21,373 nucleotides of DNA. It comes from CAZOVK01 sp964583165 (lineage in GTDB: Bacteria > Bacillota > Clostridia > Lachnospirales > WRAX01). The DNA is taken from assembly GCA_964583165.1 (NCBI GenBank), contig CAZOVK010000040.1:1-21373 (forward strand), read 5' to 3'. This document shows positions 20,382-21,373 of this stretch, in pieces (position 1 is the stretch's first letter; every line of letters begins with the position of its first letter). Made by a program: the position numbers and the translations under genes. Under the pieces are notes generated by a model. It searched no databases and was not told the DNA's origin. It saw nothing but the letters and a program-made list of their open reading frames with translations.

Positions 20382-21373
20382 TATAGAGTGCCTTTGCGTT
20401 CAAGAATTTATCGTAGTCAGCCGTGAAGAAGTGTTCGCCCGTTTTCGGGTCTTTCAGCACGAAATAGAGGTAGTCGCAATCTTCTTTGGGGTTCAGAGCC
20501 GCCATAATACTGGCTTCGCCCGGGCAGGCTATCGGGCTCGGTGGCAACCCCGCGTTGATATAGGTGTTGTAGGGCGATTTTACCTCCAAGTCTGCAAGAA
20601 GCAGGCGGTCGCGCGATTTGTCAAGCGCGAAGAGAACGGTTGAACACATCTGGAGCTTCATATTGATGCCCAAACGGTTATAGATAACGGCGGCCGCAAG
20701 TTCGCGCTCTTCGGGCACGCGGATTTCCTTTTCGATAATGGACGCGACAGTTATAACCTCGTCTATCGTAAGCCCCAACTCCTCGGCGCGTTGCTTCATG
20801 TCGAACGTGAACACGTCGTCAAAGCGGCTGACCATGCGCTTGATGACCTGGTCGGGCTTGGGGTTTGCGGGCAGGAAATATGTGTCGGGGAAGAGGTAGC
20901 CTTGCAAACGATTGTTGCGGTCGGGCAATTCGTTAAGAAAGTCATAGTCTAGCCCTTCGACGTTTTTGCAGGCCTCAAGAAATTCGTCAACCGTGAAGTA
21001 TTCCTTGCCCTCGAGAATCTCGCCAATCTGTTTGAGCGTCAGCCCTTCGGGGATTGTCACTTTCTCGTCCGGCTCGGCGGGTTGTGTCTGAACTTTTTGC
21101 AGTTCTTCCATTAAGTCATTCTGGGTGATTTTCAGATTCAGCTTGTATGTACCCGAACGGATAAGCTCGTCCGTGCCGTTCAGCTTGGTTTGGAGCATAA
21201 AAAGGTACTCGTTATCGATAAAGCCCGCCTCTTTGAGAATGGCGGCAACCTCTTTAGGTGTAGAGTCTTTCGGTATTTCAAACGTAACCTCTTTGTTCGG
21301 GCGGTTTTGCAACTCGGCGTTCCACATCTTCTTGCCGTAGTTGAATGACTGGGTTGTGACAGTGATAATGGCT
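20368..21373 (-). CDS. mltG: Endolytic murein transglycosylase MltG, partial at the window edge
   Basis: The visible 334 codons cover the periplasmic-facing part of MltG, which cuts glycan strands at the membrane and releases them from the growing wall. Seen are VTFEIPKDSTPKEVAAILKE (LysM-like N-terminal module), VTIPEGLTLKQIGEIL, then the YceG domain with VASIIEKEIRVPEERELAAA, where the first glutamate of EKE is the expected catalytic residue, and SPYNTYINAGLPPSPIACPG. The frame stays open past the first in-frame ATG (21327) to the right edge, and the membrane helix expected at the N-terminus is missing, so the gene begins outside the window. Its 3-prime end overlaps trmR. Confidence 0.94.
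   Translation of the reverse strand, partial: AIITVTTQSFNYGKKMWNAELQNRPNKEVTFEIPKDSTPKEVAAILKEAGFIDNEYLFMLQTKLNGTDELIRSGTYKLNLKITQNDLMEELQKVQTQPAEPDEKVTIPEGLTLKQIGEILEGKEYFTVDEFLEACKNVEGLDYDFLNELPDRNNRLQGYLFPDTYFLPANPKPDQVIKRMVSRFDDVFTFDMKQRAEELGLTIDEVITVASIIEKEIRVPEERELAAAVIYNRLGINMKLQMCSTVLFALDKSRDRLLLADLEVKSPYNTYINAGLPPSPIACPGEASIMAALNPKEDCDYLYFVLKDPKTGEHFFTADYDKFLNAKALYNDQF

Noticed and set aside
1..21373. CRISPR array, insertion sequence, prophage or attachment site
   Set aside because: No regularly spaced repeats, transposase or integrase motifs, or terminal inverted repeats are visible; the gene content is chromosomal housekeeping and sporulation.

Overview
The window reads as a chromosomal segment of a spore-forming low-to-mid GC Firmicute, most likely a member of Clostridia. 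The evidence is a full-length Spo0A, a full-length forespore sigma factor SigG, RNase Y, a T-box leader with proline specificity in front of a short archaeal-type ProRS, SelB, and consistent strong GGAGG-type ribosome binding sites. I see no insertion sequence, prophage, CRISPR array, rRNA or tRNA gene. Most genes lie on the minus strand. The only plus-strand genes are sigG with a tiny downstream ORF, a membrane-anchored unknown followed by proS, and a VanW-type lipoprotein.

Layout. Positions 65-1405 (minus) hold three tandem paralogous cysteine-rich DUF3795-like proteins behind one promoter. Positions 1515-2312 (minus) are spo0A, with a SigA-type promoter, two upstream Spo0A-box-like sites and a terminator. 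A CYTH-domain gene (2520-3014, minus) diverges from sigG (3113-3886, plus). A 36-codon basic ORF (3936-4046) follows sigG. Next, on the minus strand, come tdh and kbl (threonine to glycine plus acetyl-CoA), a short pyrophosphatase-like gene, a hairpin, and an unrecognised gene starting at TTG. A divergent promoter pair separates tdh from an N-terminally anchored unknown protein (7455-7913), which is followed by the T-box leader and proS.

Positions 9675-14849 (minus) form one compact operon: selB, an unrecognised 200-residue protein, an OmpR-type response regulator and a 7TM-DISM sensor kinase. The last three genes are separated by 1 nt or overlap. A VanW-domain lipoprotein (14986-15624, plus) converges on a two-GNAT-domain acetyltransferase (15648-16541, minus), with a shared terminator between them. 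RNase Y follows (minus); its only well-placed ribosome binding site points to a CTG start. The right end (18314-21373, minus) is the mltG-trmR-trhP group. It matches the Bacillus yrrLMNO arrangement, which makes 5-methoxyuridine at tRNA position 34, and here it carries an extra small cysteine-rich gene. mltG runs off the right edge.

Functional themes are sporulation control (spo0A, sigG), translation and RNA metabolism (proS, selB, trmR, trhP, rny), threonine catabolism (tdh, kbl), and one orphan signalling module tied to selB. The least explained parts are the DUF3795 triplet, the small ORF behind sigG, the 200-residue protein in the selB operon, the TTG-start protein at 4093-4674, and the apparent CTG start of rny. 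No gene-free stretch exceeds 300 bases; the longest, about 290 bases at 7914-8204, is filled by the T-box leader.
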